A DNA stretch of 64,000 nt from Carboxydothermus pertinax (GTDB lineage Bacteria; Bacillota; Z-2901; Carboxydothermales; Carboxydothermaceae): positions 50,499 through 114,498 of the forward strand of contig NZ_BDJK01000055.1 of NCBI RefSeq assembly GCF_001950255.1, read 5' to 3'. Positions 63,458-64,000 of this stretch are shown here, in pieces (within the stretch, counting starts at the first letter, position 1; each line of letters begins with the position of its first letter). The notes beneath the pieces are model-generated. The model ran no database searches. It had not been told where the DNA came from and was given only the letters and a program-made list of their open reading frames with translations. Both the position numbers and the translations under genes were made by a program.

Positions 63458-63491
63458 GAGCCGTGTGCGTAAATAGCGCAAGCACGGTTCT
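63458..63491 (+). ncRNA. Group II intron domain V
   Basis: The 34-nt hairpin begins GAGCCGTGTGCG and ends GCACGGTTCT, matching the conserved domain V helix; the loop AAATAG sits over a GCG/CGC step. It is the catalytic core of the ribozyme. Confidence 0.9.
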
Positions 63492-63621
63492 GTGAGGGGC
63501 TGTTTCTGTAAAGCAACAGTCTACTCGAAAAAAGGGAAATTTAAATAAGGTTGAGCCATTCCCACCCTCTGGTTAGAATTACAAGGTGAGCAAACCAAAA
63601 ACCTAACCGGAGGGATGAGAA

Positions 63622-64000
63622 ATGGCTCAATATAATATTACCATTGATTCCGAAATTTTGCATCACCTCTTTCTCAATGGAGCAAAAGATGAAGGAGTAG
63701 CTAAACTTTTAGAATCCGTGCTTAATCAAATACTCCAAGCTCAGGCCAAAGAGCAAATCAAAGCTGACCCTTACGAAAGAAATGACCCGTGTCCGTCAAC
63801 GGGGCGTATTAATTGCTATTGGCGTAAACGAAGAAGGCTACCGGGAAATATTAGGGATTATGCTTGGCGACAGCGAATCAGAAAAGCTCACGTGAATTTT
63901 TTTCCTGACTCAAACAAAGAGGCTTACATGGCGTTGACTTAGTAGTTTCTGACCACCATAACGGCTTAAGACGCGCTATTCGCCAGCACTTCCAGGGAGC
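63622..64000 (+). pseudogene. Decayed IS256-family transposase, running off the window
   Basis: The start MAQYNITIDSEILHHLFL and KEQIKADPYER match the IS256 transposase N-terminus. The sequence then jumps, in another frame, to RVRQRGVLIAIGVNEEGY and LGIMLGDSESE, normally over 100 residues later. After a further break comes VDLVVSDHHNGLRRAIRQHF. So there is an internal deletion plus at least two frame changes. The copy cannot encode a working transposase. Confidence 0.85.

Larger units (their letters stand above)
61622..63524 (+). mobile_element. Group II intron
   Basis: The 5' end GTGCG (61622) fits the group II consensus; a 400-base structured region (domains I-III) precedes the reverse-transcriptase frame. 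Domain V is clear at 63458-63491 and domain VI follows (CTGTTTCTGTAAAGCAACAG), with the 3' end near 63524 (...CTAC). Insertion is between the IS21 element and the IS256 remnant. The exact 3' boundary is approximate. Confidence 0.85.

Overview
The window reads as chromosomal DNA of an anaerobic, spore-forming, thermophile-like Firmicute (Clostridia / Thermoanaerobacterales type; Carboxydothermus or a close relative is my best guess, inferred from gene content and not tested by any search). Supporting signs are a Gram-positive-type PolC, the Firmicutes gene order rimP-nusA-ylxR-ylxQ-infB-rbfA-nrnA-truB-ribF-rpsO-pnp, a SleB-type spore-cortex hydrolase, an aldehyde:ferredoxin oxidoreductase and an oxygen-sensitive 4-hydroxybutyryl-CoA dehydratase.

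Layout. 1-3.8 kb: polC, cut by the window edge. 3.8-14.3 kb: a nitrogen-fixation island (amt, nifH, nifI1, nifI2, nifD, nifK, a nifE-nifX fusion, a short nifB, a short nifV) sitting between polC and rimP, which are normally adjacent. 14.4-26.1 kb: translation, ribosome-maturation and RNA-decay genes, then nfo. 26.1-30.3 kb: small units (sleB, PAP2 phosphatase, small membrane and zinc-ribbon proteins, ABC ATPase, stress protein). 30.5-33.8 kb: Fe-alcohol dehydrogenase, tungsten aldehyde oxidoreductase and a MoaD-like protein. 33.8-53.1 kb: a divergent IclR regulator and a 19-kb run of CoA-thioester genes (three acyl-CoA dehydrogenases, two thiolases, HMG-CoA-synthase-like and DUF35 proteins, hydratases, two CoA ligases, 4-hydroxybutyryl-CoA dehydratase). 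53.2-64 kb: an accessory region with a flavoprotein, a NERD protein, a 1227-residue SIR2 protein that may be a defence effector, an IS21 element, a group II intron and a decayed IS256-type transposase.

The main observation is in nifD. Its reading frame has one in-frame TGA (codon 46) exactly where NifD carries the invariant P-cluster cysteine (alpha-Cys62 in Azotobacter vinelandii numbering). The frame is otherwise open from a good ribosome-binding site to the natural stop. The TGA is followed at SECIS spacing by a 6-bp hairpin with a GGGGUC loop. The simplest biological reading is a selenocysteine nitrogenase alpha subunit with a selenolate ligand on the P-cluster; the main alternatives are a base-calling error or a nonsense mutation. 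The cluster is also unusual in having no nifN in this window, a NifX-like domain fused to NifE instead of NifB, an in-frame internal ribosome start for that domain, and terminator-like attenuators ahead of amt and nifH.

How the genes fit together: Amt and the NifI pair couple nitrogenase to nitrogen status; NifB, NifE-X and NifV supply the cofactor to NifDK, and NifH supplies electrons. The 34-53 kb operon looks like acid activation (CoA ligases), dehydrogenation, hydration, a second oxidation and thiolysis, with 4-hydroxybutyryl-CoA entering through crotonyl-CoA. The duplicated ligase block in that operon carries debris from an eroded tandem duplication.
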